NCBI RefSeq assembly: GCF_037081715.1
Contig: NZ_JAZDDH010000002.1
Span: forward strand, 558,001-622,000
Origin: Halalkalicoccus sp. CG83
GTDB taxonomy: Archaea; Halobacteriota; Halobacteria; Halobacteriales; Halalkalicoccaceae
DNA length: 64,000 nt
Direction of reading: 5' to 3'
Shown here: positions 49,457-57,839 of the stretch, piece by piece
How positions within the stretch are numbered: position 1 is the stretch's first letter
How the letters are laid out: each line of letters begins with the position of its first letter
Position numbers and translations under genes: made by a program
The notes under the pieces: generated by a model
Told to the model about the DNA's origin: nothing
What the model saw: only the letters and a program-made list of their open reading frames with translations
Database searches by the model: none

Positions 49457-51256
49457 ATGAGCCGCAACGCCGAGCTCGCCGCCCTCTTCGAGGAGTACGC
49501 CGACTTCCTCGAGGCGAACGACGTCGAGTACAAGCCCAACACCTACCGACGGGCTGCCGACAGCATCCGCGAGCACCCGATCGCGATCGAGGAGCTCGCA
49601 AGCGAGGGCCAGGACGCCGTCGAGGAGATCGACGGCGTCGGCGACGCCATCTCCTCGAAGGCGATCGAGTACCTCGAAACCGGCGAGATCGAGGAGCTCG
49701 AGGAGCTGCGAGTCGAGCTACCCGTCGACATGGACGAGCTCACGAGCGTCGAGGGGGTCGGGCCCAAAACGGCCGGAACGCTCTACCGGGAGCTCGGCGT
49801 GACGAACCTCGCAGACCTCGAGGAGGCCGCGAGCGGCGGGGAGATCCGCGAGATCAAGGGGTTCGGCCCCAAGACCGAGGAGAACGTCCTGGAGAAGCTC
49901 GAGTTCGCCCGCGAGGCTCGCGAACGCGAACTGCTCGGTGACGCCCGGCCGCTCGCGGACGACGTCCTCACCCATCTCCGGGAAGCGGAGGCGATCGAAC
50001 GCTGTGAGGTCGCGGGCTCGATCCGCCGCTGGCGCGAGACGATCGGCGACGTCGACGTGCTCGCCGCGAGCGACGACCTTCAGGGGGCAGTCGAGGTGTT
50101 CACCGGCTGGGAGCGGGTCGAAGGCGTGATCGAGTCCGGAGAGAACAAGGCCTCGATCCGCGTCGGCGGGATCCGGGTCGACCTCCGGGTCGTCGTTCCC
50201 GAGGAGTTCGGCAGCGCGCTCCAGTACTTCACGGGGAGCAAGGCCCACAACATCCGGTTTCGAAACCGCGCGCTGGATCGAGACCTGAAGGTCAACGAGT
50301 ACGGGATCTTCGACGTCACCGAGCGAAGCTCGGCTGGCCAGTCAGAAGCGGACGCTTCTGACGATGTTTCCGATCTCGACGATACGAGCGGCCAGCGCGC
50401 GGGCGAGCGGGTCGCCGGCGAGACCGAGGAGGGGATGTACGACGCCCTCGATCTGGCGTGGATCCCGCCCGAACTCCGCGAGGACACCGGCGAGATCGAC
50501 GCCGCGGCGGACGACGCCCTTCCGAAGCTGATCGAGGAGGGCGACGTCCGCGGCGACCTGCACACCCACACCGAGTGGTCCGACGGCACCACCTCGATCG
50601 AGGAACTCGTCGAGGCCGCCGAGGCGTTCGGCCACGACTACCTCGCCGTCGCCGACCACGCGACCGGCCCGGGGATGGTCGGCGGGGTCGGGCTCTCGGA
50701 CGAGGAGCTGCTCGAACAGATCGAGCGGATTCGTGAGGTCGACGAGGAGGCGGGAATCGACGTGTTCGCGGGCGTCGAGGCCAACGTCGACCGCGAGGGC
50801 GGGCTGAGCGTCGGAAGGGACGTTCTCGAAGAGCTGGATCTGGTGGTCGCCTCGCCCCACAGCGCGCTCGACATGGAGCCCGATGCGGCGACCGACCGGC
50901 TCGTGGCGGCGATCTCACACCCCGAGACCGACGTGCTCGGCCACCCGACCGGACGACTGTTGACTCGCCGTCCCGGGCTCGAACCCGATCTGGAGGCGAT
51001 CGCCGAGGCCGCCGCCGAGCACGGCACGGCCCTCGAGATCAACGCCAACCCCAACCGGCTGGATCTGTGGGGACGGGCGGTGAAGGTCGCGATCGAGGCC
51101 GGTGCGACGGTCGCGATCAACACCGATGCCCACGGACCGGCGGAGTTCGAGCACGTTCGCTACGGCGTCCACACCGCACGGCGCGGGTGGGCCGAAGCGG
51201 GTGACGTGCTCAACGCGGGCTCCGCTGCCGACGTGCGATCGTTCCTCGAGGAGTAG
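49457..51256 (+). CDS. polX: DNA polymerase X / 3'-5' exonuclease PolX
   Basis: A 599-aa repair polymerase. Order: helix-hairpin-helix lyase domain (EEIDGVGDAISSKAIEYL, VEGVGPKTAGTLYRELG and IKGFGPKTEENVLEKLEF), the palm domain with catalytic GSIRRWRETIGDVDVLAAS (DxD), and RVDLRVVVPEEFGSALQYFTGS with the third Asp. A haloarchaeal acidic insertion lies near residues 290-325. The PHP exonuclease domain starts near residue 360 (RGDLHTHTEWSDGTTS; later DHATGPGM, GVEANVD, ASPHSAL and NTDAHGPAEF) and keeps the metal ligands. It fills gaps in base-excision repair. It converges on the next gene. Confidence 0.95.
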   Translation: MSRNAELAALFEEYADFLEANDVEYKPNTYRRAADSIREHPIAIEELASEGQDAVEEIDGVGDAISSKAIEYLETGEIEELEELRVELPVDMDELTSVEGVGPKTAGTLYRELGVTNLADLEEAASGGEIREIKGFGPKTEENVLEKLEFAREARERELLGDARPLADDVLTHLREAEAIERCEVAGSIRRWRETIGDVDVLAASDDLQGAVEVFTGWERVEGVIESGENKASIRVGGIRVDLRVVVPEEFGSALQYFTGSKAHNIRFRNRALDRDLKVNEYGIFDVTERSSAGQSEADASDDVSDLDDTSGQRAGERVAGETEEGMYDALDLAWIPPELREDTGEIDAAADDALPKLIEEGDVRGDLHTHTEWSDGTTSIEELVEAAEAFGHDYLAVADHATGPGMVGGVGLSDEELLEQIERIREVDEEAGIDVFAGVEANVDREGGLSVGRDVLEELDLVVASPHSALDMEPDAATDRLVAAISHPETDVLGHPTGRLLTRRPGLEPDLEAIAEAAAEHGTALEINANPNRLDLWGRAVKVAIEAGATVAINTDAHGPAEFEHVRYGVHTARRGWAEAGDVLNAGSAADVRSFLEE

Positions 51257-51272
51257 CGCCGGACGTCGCCGT

Positions 51273-52085
51273 TCAGCCGTTCGACCGACCGGGGTCCGAC
51301 GGTCGAGCCGGCCGTTCGGGAGCGTTGCTGGTCCACTCCTCGCAGGCGTCTATCGACTCGAGCAGGCGTTCGTGTCGACGGCAGTACGGACGGATGCCGT
51401 CCTCGGTTCGGGCGTAGTCGACGTGGGCGCAGTTCCCGCAGTAGCGGTCGACCGGCGAACCAGGCGGCGCCGTCTCGGAGCCGCCGTCACCGCGGGGTTC
51501 CGCCGACGCGGGTGGGGTGGACGTGGGGACGTCGGACGAGCCAAGGAGGCCGACGCTACCCACGCCCACGGGCCGTTCGACCTCGACGATCCGCGTCTCT
51601 CCCCTGCGGACGACGTCGAGCGAGACGGTCCCACCGGGGGAGTTTCGCGTCTTGAACCGGGCGACGGCGACGAACAGACAGGCGAACGTCGCCGCAGTGC
51701 CGAGCAGGTAGCAGGCGACCACTGGAAACGTCAGATCTCGGCCGTAGCCCGCCCAGTCGGCCGGATACGCCGTCCAGAACCAGACGACGCCACAGCCGGC
51801 GAGCGTCGCCCCGCCGACCGCAGTGGTGCGCACCCGACGTGTCGCCGGCAGGACGGTCACGATCCCTAGAAACGCCGCCGGTACGCCGAACCCGGCGAGA
51901 ACGCCCGCGATGCGACGTGACTCGTAGACCCCGTAACCGACGTCGGCGAGGAGTTCGGTCGTTCCGAAGAGCGCTCCGAGCGCCGCGAGGGTCACGCCGA
52001 GGACGAACAGCCCGCCGCCGAGCGCCAGCCGGCGCGTGCTCGCGTCAGCGCCCGCCCCGCTGTATACCTCCGTGAGACCGGCCAT
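51273..52085 (-). CDS. Membrane protein with C-terminal Cys-rich motif, DUF7139-like
   Basis: A 270-aa protein with four hydrophobic segments in residues 20-145 and a soluble C-terminal part. The latter has a Cys cluster (YCGNCAHVDYARTEDGIRPYCRRHERL, then DACEEW) able to bind zinc or iron. Similar haloarchaeal proteins are grouped as DUF7139; the function is unknown. It is divergent from the acetyl-CoA synthetase-like gene; a TATA-like box (minus strand TTTTTATAGG, about 52105-52114) is 25 bases before the ATG. Confidence 0.7.
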   Translation of the reverse strand: MAGLTEVYSGAGADASTRRLALGGGLFVLGVTLAALGALFGTTELLADVGYGVYESRRIAGVLAGFGVPAAFLGIVTVLPATRRVRTTAVGGATLAGCGVVWFWTAYPADWAGYGRDLTFPVVACYLLGTAATFACLFVAVARFKTRNSPGGTVSLDVVRRGETRIVEVERPVGVGSVGLLGSSDVPTSTPPASAEPRGDGGSETAPPGSPVDRYCGNCAHVDYARTEDGIRPYCRRHERLLESIDACEEWTSNAPERPARPSDPGRSNG

Positions 52086-52104
52086 GCGATAGATACATAC
52101 TCAT

Positions 52105-52132
52105 CCTATAAAAATTTCTCTATAGATATAGG
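52105..52132. promoter_or_regulatory. AT-rich divergent promoter with inverted repeat CCTATA/TATAGG
   Basis: CCTATA at 52105-52110 and TATAGG at 52127-52132 face each other across 16 bases; the first overlaps the TATA box of the minus-strand gene. The TATAGATATAGG stretch also lies 50 bases upstream of the plus-strand ATG at 52181. This may be a dual promoter or an operator. Confidence 0.4.
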
Positions 52133-52180
52133 AAATAAAGTCGGGAAAACCTCTTTGTCGTCCGTGGGGGACCGTTCGCT

Positions 52181-54145
52181 ATGGAATCGCCAGACACTAC
52201 CGAGATCGTCCACGAACCCTCGGAGGAGTTCGTCGAATCGACGAACGTTCACGCGTTCATGCGGGAACACGGCATCGAGGACTACGACACGCTCATCGAG
52301 CGGACCACCGGCGAGATGGAGTGGTTCTGGGACGAACTCGTCGACCACCTGGGAATCGAGTTCTACGAGGAATACGACCGGGTACGCGACGATAGCAACG
52401 GCCCGCAGTTCGCCGACTGGTACCCCGGTGGGCGGCTCAACGTCGCGCACAACGTCGTCGACAGACACGCCGCCCCCGACAGCGAGACCCGCAACAAGGT
52501 CGCCTGCATCTGGGAGGGCGAGCCCGGCGACGTCCGCGAGATCACCTATCACGAGCTCCACCGCCAGGCCAATCGGGTCGCGAACGCCCTCGAGGCGCGC
52601 GGCGTCGAGACCGGCGACACCGTCGGGCTCTACATGCCGATGGTGCCCGAGGTGATCTCGATTCTATATGGGTGTTTCAAGGTCGGTGCGATCGCGGTCC
52701 CGATCTTCTCGGGCTTCGGCGTCGACGCCGCCGCGACCCGCCTCGAGGACGGCGGCTGTTCGGTGTTGTTCACGGGGGACGGCTTCTACCGCCGCGGGAG
52801 CGAGGTCCACCTGAAGGAGTCGGCCGACGAGGCCATCGAGCAGGCCGGAAGCGTCGAGCACACGATCGTCTTCGAGCGGCTGGGCGCCGACTACGACCGT
52901 CAGGAGCGCGACGAGACGTGGGAGGAGGCCGTCGGCTCCCAGCCAGACGAGTACGAGACCAAGTCGCTTCCCTCGAACCAGGAGTCGATGCTGCTCTACT
53001 CCTCGGGCACCACCGGGAAGCCGAAAGGGATCGTCCAGACCCACGCGGGCGTCCAGGTACAGTGTCCCAAGGAGGTCCACTTCGCCTTCGACCTCAAACC
53101 CGCGGATCGGTTCTTCTGGGTGTCGGACATCGGCTGGATGATGGGCCCCTGGACGCTGATCGGCGTCCACACCTTCGGCGGGACGATGGTGATGTACGAG
53201 GGCGCGCCCGACCACCCCCAACCCGATCGGTTCTGGGAGATGATCGACCGCCACTCGATCACGCAGTTCGGCATCTCGCCGACCGCGATCCGCTCGCTTC
53301 GCAAACACGGCGACGAGTACGTGGAGCGCCACGACCTCTCCTCGCTTCGACTGCTGGGCTCGACGGGCGAGCCGTGGGACGCCGAGGCCTGGGAGTGGTT
53401 CTACGAGAAGGTCGGCGGCGGCGAGGCGCCGATCATCAACATGTCCGGCGGGACGGAGATCTGTGGCTGCTTCCTGATGCCGATGCCGATCCAGCCGCTC
53501 AAGCCGTGTACACTCGGCGGACCAGGATTAGGAATGGACGTCGACATCGTCGACTCGAGCGGCGAATCGGTCGCCGACGCCCACGAGCGGGGCTTTCTGG
53601 TCGCTCGTGACTCCTGTCCGAGCATGACGAAGTCGCTCTGGGAGGGAGACGAGCGCTATCTCGAGGAGTACTGGTCGACGTTCGAGGATCCGCCGATGTG
53701 GGATCACGGCGACTGGGCCCAGAAGGATTCTGATGGATTTTGGTTCCTTCACGGGAGAGCCGACGATGCGCTCAACGTCGCCGGGCGGAAGGTCGGCCCC
53801 GCCGAGGTCGAGGGCGCGCTGATGGACCACGGCGCCGTGAACCAGGCCGCCGCGGTCGGCGTGCCCGACGAGACGACCGGAACGGCGGTCGTCACCTACG
53901 TCATCCTCGAGGACGACGCCGAGGAGAGCGACGACCTGCGAGAGGAGCTTCGAGCGCAGGTGGGCGAGGAGCTCGGAAAGCCGTTCCGTCCACGGGAGGT
54001 GCTGTTCGTCGATGAGTTCCCGAAGACCCAGAGCGGGAAGATCATCCGACGAGCGGTGCAGGCCTCGTATACGGGCGAGGAGCTCGGCGACATGAGCTCG
54101 ATCGAGAACCCCGGCGCGATGGAGAAGCTCGAACGGGCGCACTGA
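52181..54145 (+). CDS. Acetyl-CoA synthetase-like AMP-forming ligase
   Basis: A 654-aa ANL-superfamily enzyme of the acetyl-CoA synthetase type. Seen: the ATP motif LLYSSGTTGKPKGIVQTH near residue 270, the Acs-like WVSDIGWMMGPWTLIG near residue 315, NMSGGTEICGCF, GDWAQKDSDGFWFLHGRADD and the catalytic Lys in KTQSGKIIRR near residue 620. It activates acetate or another short acid to the CoA ester. The exact acid is uncertain; the acyl pocket Trp of true acetyl enzymes cannot be judged here. It lies alone downstream of the AT-rich divergent promoter. Confidence 0.92.
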   Translation: MESPDTTEIVHEPSEEFVESTNVHAFMREHGIEDYDTLIERTTGEMEWFWDELVDHLGIEFYEEYDRVRDDSNGPQFADWYPGGRLNVAHNVVDRHAAPDSETRNKVACIWEGEPGDVREITYHELHRQANRVANALEARGVETGDTVGLYMPMVPEVISILYGCFKVGAIAVPIFSGFGVDAAATRLEDGGCSVLFTGDGFYRRGSEVHLKESADEAIEQAGSVEHTIVFERLGADYDRQERDETWEEAVGSQPDEYETKSLPSNQESMLLYSSGTTGKPKGIVQTHAGVQVQCPKEVHFAFDLKPADRFFWVSDIGWMMGPWTLIGVHTFGGTMVMYEGAPDHPQPDRFWEMIDRHSITQFGISPTAIRSLRKHGDEYVERHDLSSLRLLGSTGEPWDAEAWEWFYEKVGGGEAPIINMSGGTEICGCFLMPMPIQPLKPCTLGGPGLGMDVDIVDSSGESVADAHERGFLVARDSCPSMTKSLWEGDERYLEEYWSTFEDPPMWDHGDWAQKDSDGFWFLHGRADDALNVAGRKVGPAEVEGALMDHGAVNQAAAVGVPDETTGTAVVTYVILEDDAEESDDLREELRAQVGEELGKPFRPREVLFVDEFPKTQSGKIIRRAVQASYTGEELGDMSSIENPGAMEKLERAH

Positions 54146-54189
54146 CCGACCGTTCGTCGCCCACCCCGGGGGGATCGCGTGCCGAGGAC

Positions 54190-54909
54190 CTACCGAAGCG
54201 GAACGTCCGCCGGATCGACCGTGACCGGCTCCGGTGTGTCGTCCTCCGCCACGGCGACGTCGGCCTCCGCCTCCGCACCCGGGAAGACGATCGTCGCGCC
54301 GACCGACACCGGCGCGAGCACTCCCGCGACGATCGTTCCGGGTCGCGAGAGAGGCGCGCGGATCGCCACTGCGTCGCCCGAGTCGAGCTCCCACCGCTCG
54401 ACGACGCTCTCCGTAGCCGCGAGTAGCTCACCGTGCTCGTACTCGTCCCCATCGGTCGCCAGAAACGCCGTCTCCGGGCCGATCTCGGGCGGCATCGGAC
54501 AGAAGGGGTTCTCGCTCCAGACGCTCTCGCCGAACGATTCGACCGCGGGATCGTCGCTCTCCCCGTCGTAGGCGACGCGGGTTGCGCTCGGTGGCAGGTC
54601 GTACGTCTCGATCACGTCTGCGGGCGCCACGAGGACGCGGGCGTCGATCTCTCGAGGTGGGTCGAACCGGACGCGCGCGCCGAGCAGCGCCGCCCCGAAC
54701 AGCGAGAGGATCGGCGCGCCGCTCTCGCTCGCGACGATCGCGACCCGTTCGCCGGCGCGTACCCCCCGGTGACTGAGGAAGTTGCCCGTCTTGTGGGCCG
54801 TCGTACAGAGCTGGTAGTAGTCATAACGGGTGTTCACGCCCATCCGCGCCCGAAGCGCCGGCTCGCGCGAGCGCCGGTCGCGGGCGACCAGCTCGCCGAT
54901 GGTGTCCAT
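54190..54909 (-). CDS. Half-length AMP-ligase-like protein
   Basis: A 239-aa protein resembling the N-terminal fold of acyl-CoA ligases: YDYYQLCTTAHKTGNFLSHRGVRAGERVAI and GAPILSLFGAALLGARVRFDP match the part that precedes the ATP-binding loop. The loop itself (SGTTGxPK) is absent, as are the hinge and the catalytic C-terminal Lys, so it is unlikely to be an active ligase. Its clean reading frame and acidic residues argue for a real gene rather than a pseudogene; it may be a regulatory or scaffold relative. The start ATG 54909 is taken over a longer shadow reading. Confidence 0.68.
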   Translation of the reverse strand: MDTIGELVARDRRSREPALRARMGVNTRYDYYQLCTTAHKTGNFLSHRGVRAGERVAIVASESGAPILSLFGAALLGARVRFDPPREIDARVLVAPADVIETYDLPPSATRVAYDGESDDPAVESFGESVWSENPFCPMPPEIGPETAFLATDGDEYEHGELLAATESVVERWELDSGDAVAIRAPLSRPGTIVAGVLAPVSVGATIVFPGAEAEADVAVAEDDTPEPVTVDPADVPLR

Positions 54910-54953
54910 GCCTCCCGTTGATCGTCCCGATAGAAAGCCGCTGTGTGATCCGC

Positions 54954-55544
54954 TCAGTCCGCCGTCGCGGGTTCGGCGTGTTCGACGTCGGTCCCGAGGA
55001 GATCGAGGAACTCGGCGAGCCACGCGGGGTGGTCCGGCCACGCCGGCCCGGTGACGAGGTTGCCGTCGCGCGTGACGTCGTCCTCCCAGCTCCCGCCCGC
55101 GGCGATCACCTCCGCCTTCAGCGCGGGGTAGGCGGTACAGTTCCGCCCGTCGAGGACGTCCGCGGCCGCGAGGATCTGCGCGCCGTGACAGAGCGCCGCC
55201 ACCGGTTTCTCGGCCTCGAAGAAGTGCCGGACGATCTCCAGCACTTCGTCGTACGTCCGGAGGTACTCCGGGGCGCGCCCGCCCGGTACCACGAGCGCGT
55301 CGTACTCCTCGGGATCGACCGCGTCGAAGTCCTGGTTCAGCGTGAAGTTATGGCCCGGCTTCTCGGTGTAGGTCTGATCGCCCTCGAAGTCGTGGATCGC
55401 GGTCTTCACCTGGTCATCGGCGCTTTTCTCGGGACAGACCGCGTGGACCTCGTGGCCAACCGTCTGGAGCGTCTGGAACGGCACCATCACTTCGTAGTCC
55501 TCGACGAAGTCGCCTGCCAACAGCAGTATGTTCTTTCCTGTCAG
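54954..55544 (-). CDS. DJ-1/PfpI-family protein with a probable CTG start
   Basis: A glutamine-amidotransferase-fold protein of about 196 aa. The nucleophile-elbow Cys is in [18 protein letters not shown] near residue 118, with [13 protein letters not shown] before it and [16 protein letters not shown] near the end. Members act as proteases, glyoxalases or deglycases, or chaperones. No ATG or GTG exists near the expected N-terminus: the frame [19 protein letters not shown] needs a CTG at 55544 to include the first beta strand. A TTG at 55520 would remove part of it. A TATA-like CTTATC on the minus strand lies about 30 bases upstream of the CTG. Confidence 0.8.
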   Translation of the reverse strand: MTGKNILLLAGDFVEDYEVMVPFQTLQTVGHEVHAVCPEKSADDQVKTAIHDFEGDQTYTEKPGHNFTLNQDFDAVDPEEYDALVVPGGRAPEYLRTYDEVLEIVRHFFEAEKPVAALCHGAQILAAADVLDGRNCTAYPALKAEVIAAGGSWEDDVTRDGNLVTGPAWPDHPAWLAEFLDLLGTDVEHAEPATAD

Positions 55545-55593
55545 GGCTCCCCGAACGGTTCGTGGTGCCCCACGATAAGCGTTGGCGCCGACC

Positions 55594-56733
55594 CTATAGG
55601 GAGCTCTTGATCCGCTCGAAGAAGCCCTGCTCGACCTCGATCTCCTCGCCGCCGGCCTCCGCGAACGCCTCGAGTGCCTCGCGCTGCTCGGGACTGAGGC
55701 TCTCGGGGGTGACGACCTGGACGGTCACGTAGAGATCGCCGTGGCCGCGTCGCCGAAGCCGGGGCATTCCCTTGTCCTCGAGTCGGAAGCGCTCGCCGCT
55801 CTGAGTGCCCGATGGAATGTCCATCTCCACGGAGCTCTCCATCGTCGGCACCTCGACGGTGTCGCCGAACGTCGCCTGCGGGAACGAGATGGCGTGACGG
55901 TAGTGGAGGTCGTCGCCGTCGCGCTCGAAGTCGGGGTGGTCCTCGACGACTATCTCGATCAACAGGTCGCCGCTCCGGGCGCCCGGTTCGCCCGGAGCGC
56001 CCTCGCCCTCCATGCGCAGCGTCTGGCCCTCGCGGATGCCCGGCGGGATCTCGACTGAGAGGTTCGCCTCGCGGGTGACCTGTCCCTCGCCGCGACACTC
56101 GCTGCAGGTCTCGTCGTAGACCTGGCCGTCGCCGCCACAGCGCCGACAGGTCTGGGTCTGTTGCATCCGGCCGAAGGGCGTCTGCTGGACCTGGGTGACC
56201 TGGCCCTGGCCGTTACACTCGGGACAGGTGCTCGGGTTCGTGCCGCCCTGGCCGTCGCAGGCCTCGCAGCGCTCGGGCCGGTTGATCGTCATCTGTTTCT
56301 CGACGCCCTCGTAGACGTCCTCCAGCGTGACCGTCAGCCGAGTCTGGAGATCGGCGCCGCCACGGGGGCCGCCCCGTCCGCCGCCCCCGCCGAAGAACTG
56401 CTCGAAGATGTCGCCGAGGCCGCCTCCGCCGCCCGTGCCGCCGAAGGGATCGCCACCGCCGAAGCCGCCGGCGCCCGCGCCGCCGCCGTCGAACCCGCCG
56501 CGCTTCTCGGCCTGCTCGAAGCGATCGTGGCCCATCCGGTCGTACGCCGAGCGTTTCTGCTCGTCGGTGAGCACCTCCTTCGCCTTCTTCGCCTTCTTGA
56601 ACTTCTCCTCGGCGTTCGGGTGGTCGCTGACGTCGGGGTGGAACTCGGCGGCCTTCTTTCGGAACGCCGAGTTGATCTCGTCCTCGTCCGCGTCCCGACT
56701 CACGCCGAGAACGTCGTAGAAATCCTCGCTCAT
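55594..56733 (-). CDS. dnaJ: Chaperone DnaJ (Hsp40)
   Basis: A 379-aa cochaperone. J domain at residues 1-70 with the HPD motif in FHPDVSDHP; Gly/Phe-rich region 75-125; zinc domain with four CxxCxGxG repeats: [27 protein letters not shown] and CSECRGEGQ (residues 150-215); then the C-terminal substrate-binding domains. It stimulates the ATPase of DnaK and delivers unfolded proteins. It lies 3.6 kb downstream of dnaK on the same strand with other genes between, so it is not in a compact grpE-dnaK-dnaJ operon. Confidence 0.97.
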   Translation of the reverse strand: MSEDFYDVLGVSRDADEDEINSAFRKKAAEFHPDVSDHPNAEEKFKKAKKAKEVLTDEQKRSAYDRMGHDRFEQAEKRGGFDGGGAGAGGFGGGDPFGGTGGGGGLGDIFEQFFGGGGGRGGPRGGADLQTRLTVTLEDVYEGVEKQMTINRPERCEACDGQGGTNPSTCPECNGQGQVTQVQQTPFGRMQQTQTCRRCGGDGQVYDETCSECRGEGQVTREANLSVEIPPGIREGQTLRMEGEGAPGEPGARSGDLLIEIVVEDHPDFERDGDDLHYRHAISFPQATFGDTVEVPTMESSVEMDIPSGTQSGERFRLEDKGMPRLRRRGHGDLYVTVQVVTPESLSPEQREALEAFAEAGGEEIEVEQGFFERIKSSL

Positions 56734-56809
56734 CAGTTGTCGGACCTACTCGGCTCATACACTTCAACTGCCCGCTCCGGTCGTTTCGATCGAAGGCCGT
56801 TGAACGACC

Positions 56810-57739
56810 CTACGCCGGCGCCAGCGACCGGATCGACGCAGGGAGCGTTCCCGCCTCCCGCCAGCCGTCCTCGCTCCGCCGGACGACCCGCCCGCCGTTC
56901 GTCCCCGCCGTGACGGTGCCGTCCGCGACGGTCCACGCGAGGATCACCTCCTCGGGGCCGCCCGGATAGGGCGCTCGCTCGAAGCCGTCTCCGTTCTCGG
57001 ACTCGAACAGCGCGGCATCGGCCCCGTTCTCGCCCGACCAGGTGCCGGGCGAGCTCCGGGCGGCCGCGGCGTACAGCCGACCTTCGTGGGTGATCGCCTC
57101 ACGGAAGTAGCGGTGATCGAGCCCGCCGTCCAGTCGGCTCCAGGACCGGCCCGCGTCCGCGGTCCGGTACAGCCCCGAACCGGTCGAGGCGACGTACGTC
57201 TCCGGGCCGCGAACGAGCACGTGGTGGACGTCGTCGTGGACGCCCTCCCGGCGCTCGGTCCACGTCTCGCCCCGGTCCTCGCTGACGTGGACGCCGCCGA
57301 CCTCGACGCCGGCGATCACGCGCTCTGGCGCGTCGGGGTGGGTTCCGAGGCTGCGGACGTGGGCCTCGTTTCGATGCCGCGGCGTGTACCACTCCTCGCG
57401 CGAGGGCAGCTCCTGGAATCCCCCGAGCTCGCGCCACGACTCGCCGTCGTCGCTCGAGACGTACAGATGCGCGGGGTGGGTGCCCGCGTAGAGGCGCTCG
57501 CCGTCGGGGCCCGCCACGACCGAGTAGACCTCCTCGCGCGGAACGCCGAGGTCCGTCCACGAGTCGCCCCCGTCGCGCGATCGATACAGTCCGGTCTCCG
57601 AGGCGGCGAAAACCCCCTCGATCGAGTCGAAGCGCCGGACGCGCATGACGCGCCCGGCATCGAGCACGCGTTGGGCGTCCTCGGTCGTCCCGGTCGACGC
57701 TCGAAAGACGCCGTCGTCGGTTCCGGCGATCAGCGACAT
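56810..57739 (-). CDS. BNR/Asp-box beta-propeller protein
   Basis: A 309-aa protein without a signal peptide. It carries Asp-box repeats (S-x-D-x-G-x-x-W) at regular spacing: SRDGGDSW, SSDDGESW, SEDRGETW and TADAGRSW, plus weaker copies at the ends, giving a likely six- or seven-bladed propeller. Sialidase-type catalytic residues are not evident, so it is more likely a binding or structural protein than a glycosidase. It has a divergent promoter region with the Rieske gene. Confidence 0.82.
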   Translation of the reverse strand: MSLIAGTDDGVFRASTGTTEDAQRVLDAGRVMRVRRFDSIEGVFAASETGLYRSRDGGDSWTDLGVPREEVYSVVAGPDGERLYAGTHPAHLYVSSDDGESWRELGGFQELPSREEWYTPRHRNEAHVRSLGTHPDAPERVIAGVEVGGVHVSEDRGETWTERREGVHDDVHHVLVRGPETYVASTGSGLYRTADAGRSWSRLDGGLDHRYFREAITHEGRLYAAAARSSPGTWSGENGADAALFESENGDGFERAPYPGGPEEVILAWTVADGTVTAGTNGGRVVRRSEDGWREAGTLPASIRSLAPA

Positions 57740-57839
57740 GGCCGGGAGTAGGCCACCCGACCGGATAAGATCGACGTGAACCGCACGTAGCCCGCCGCCC
57801 GCCGGTAGAGGTTAGTCGCCGTTCACTGTACTATGTTCC

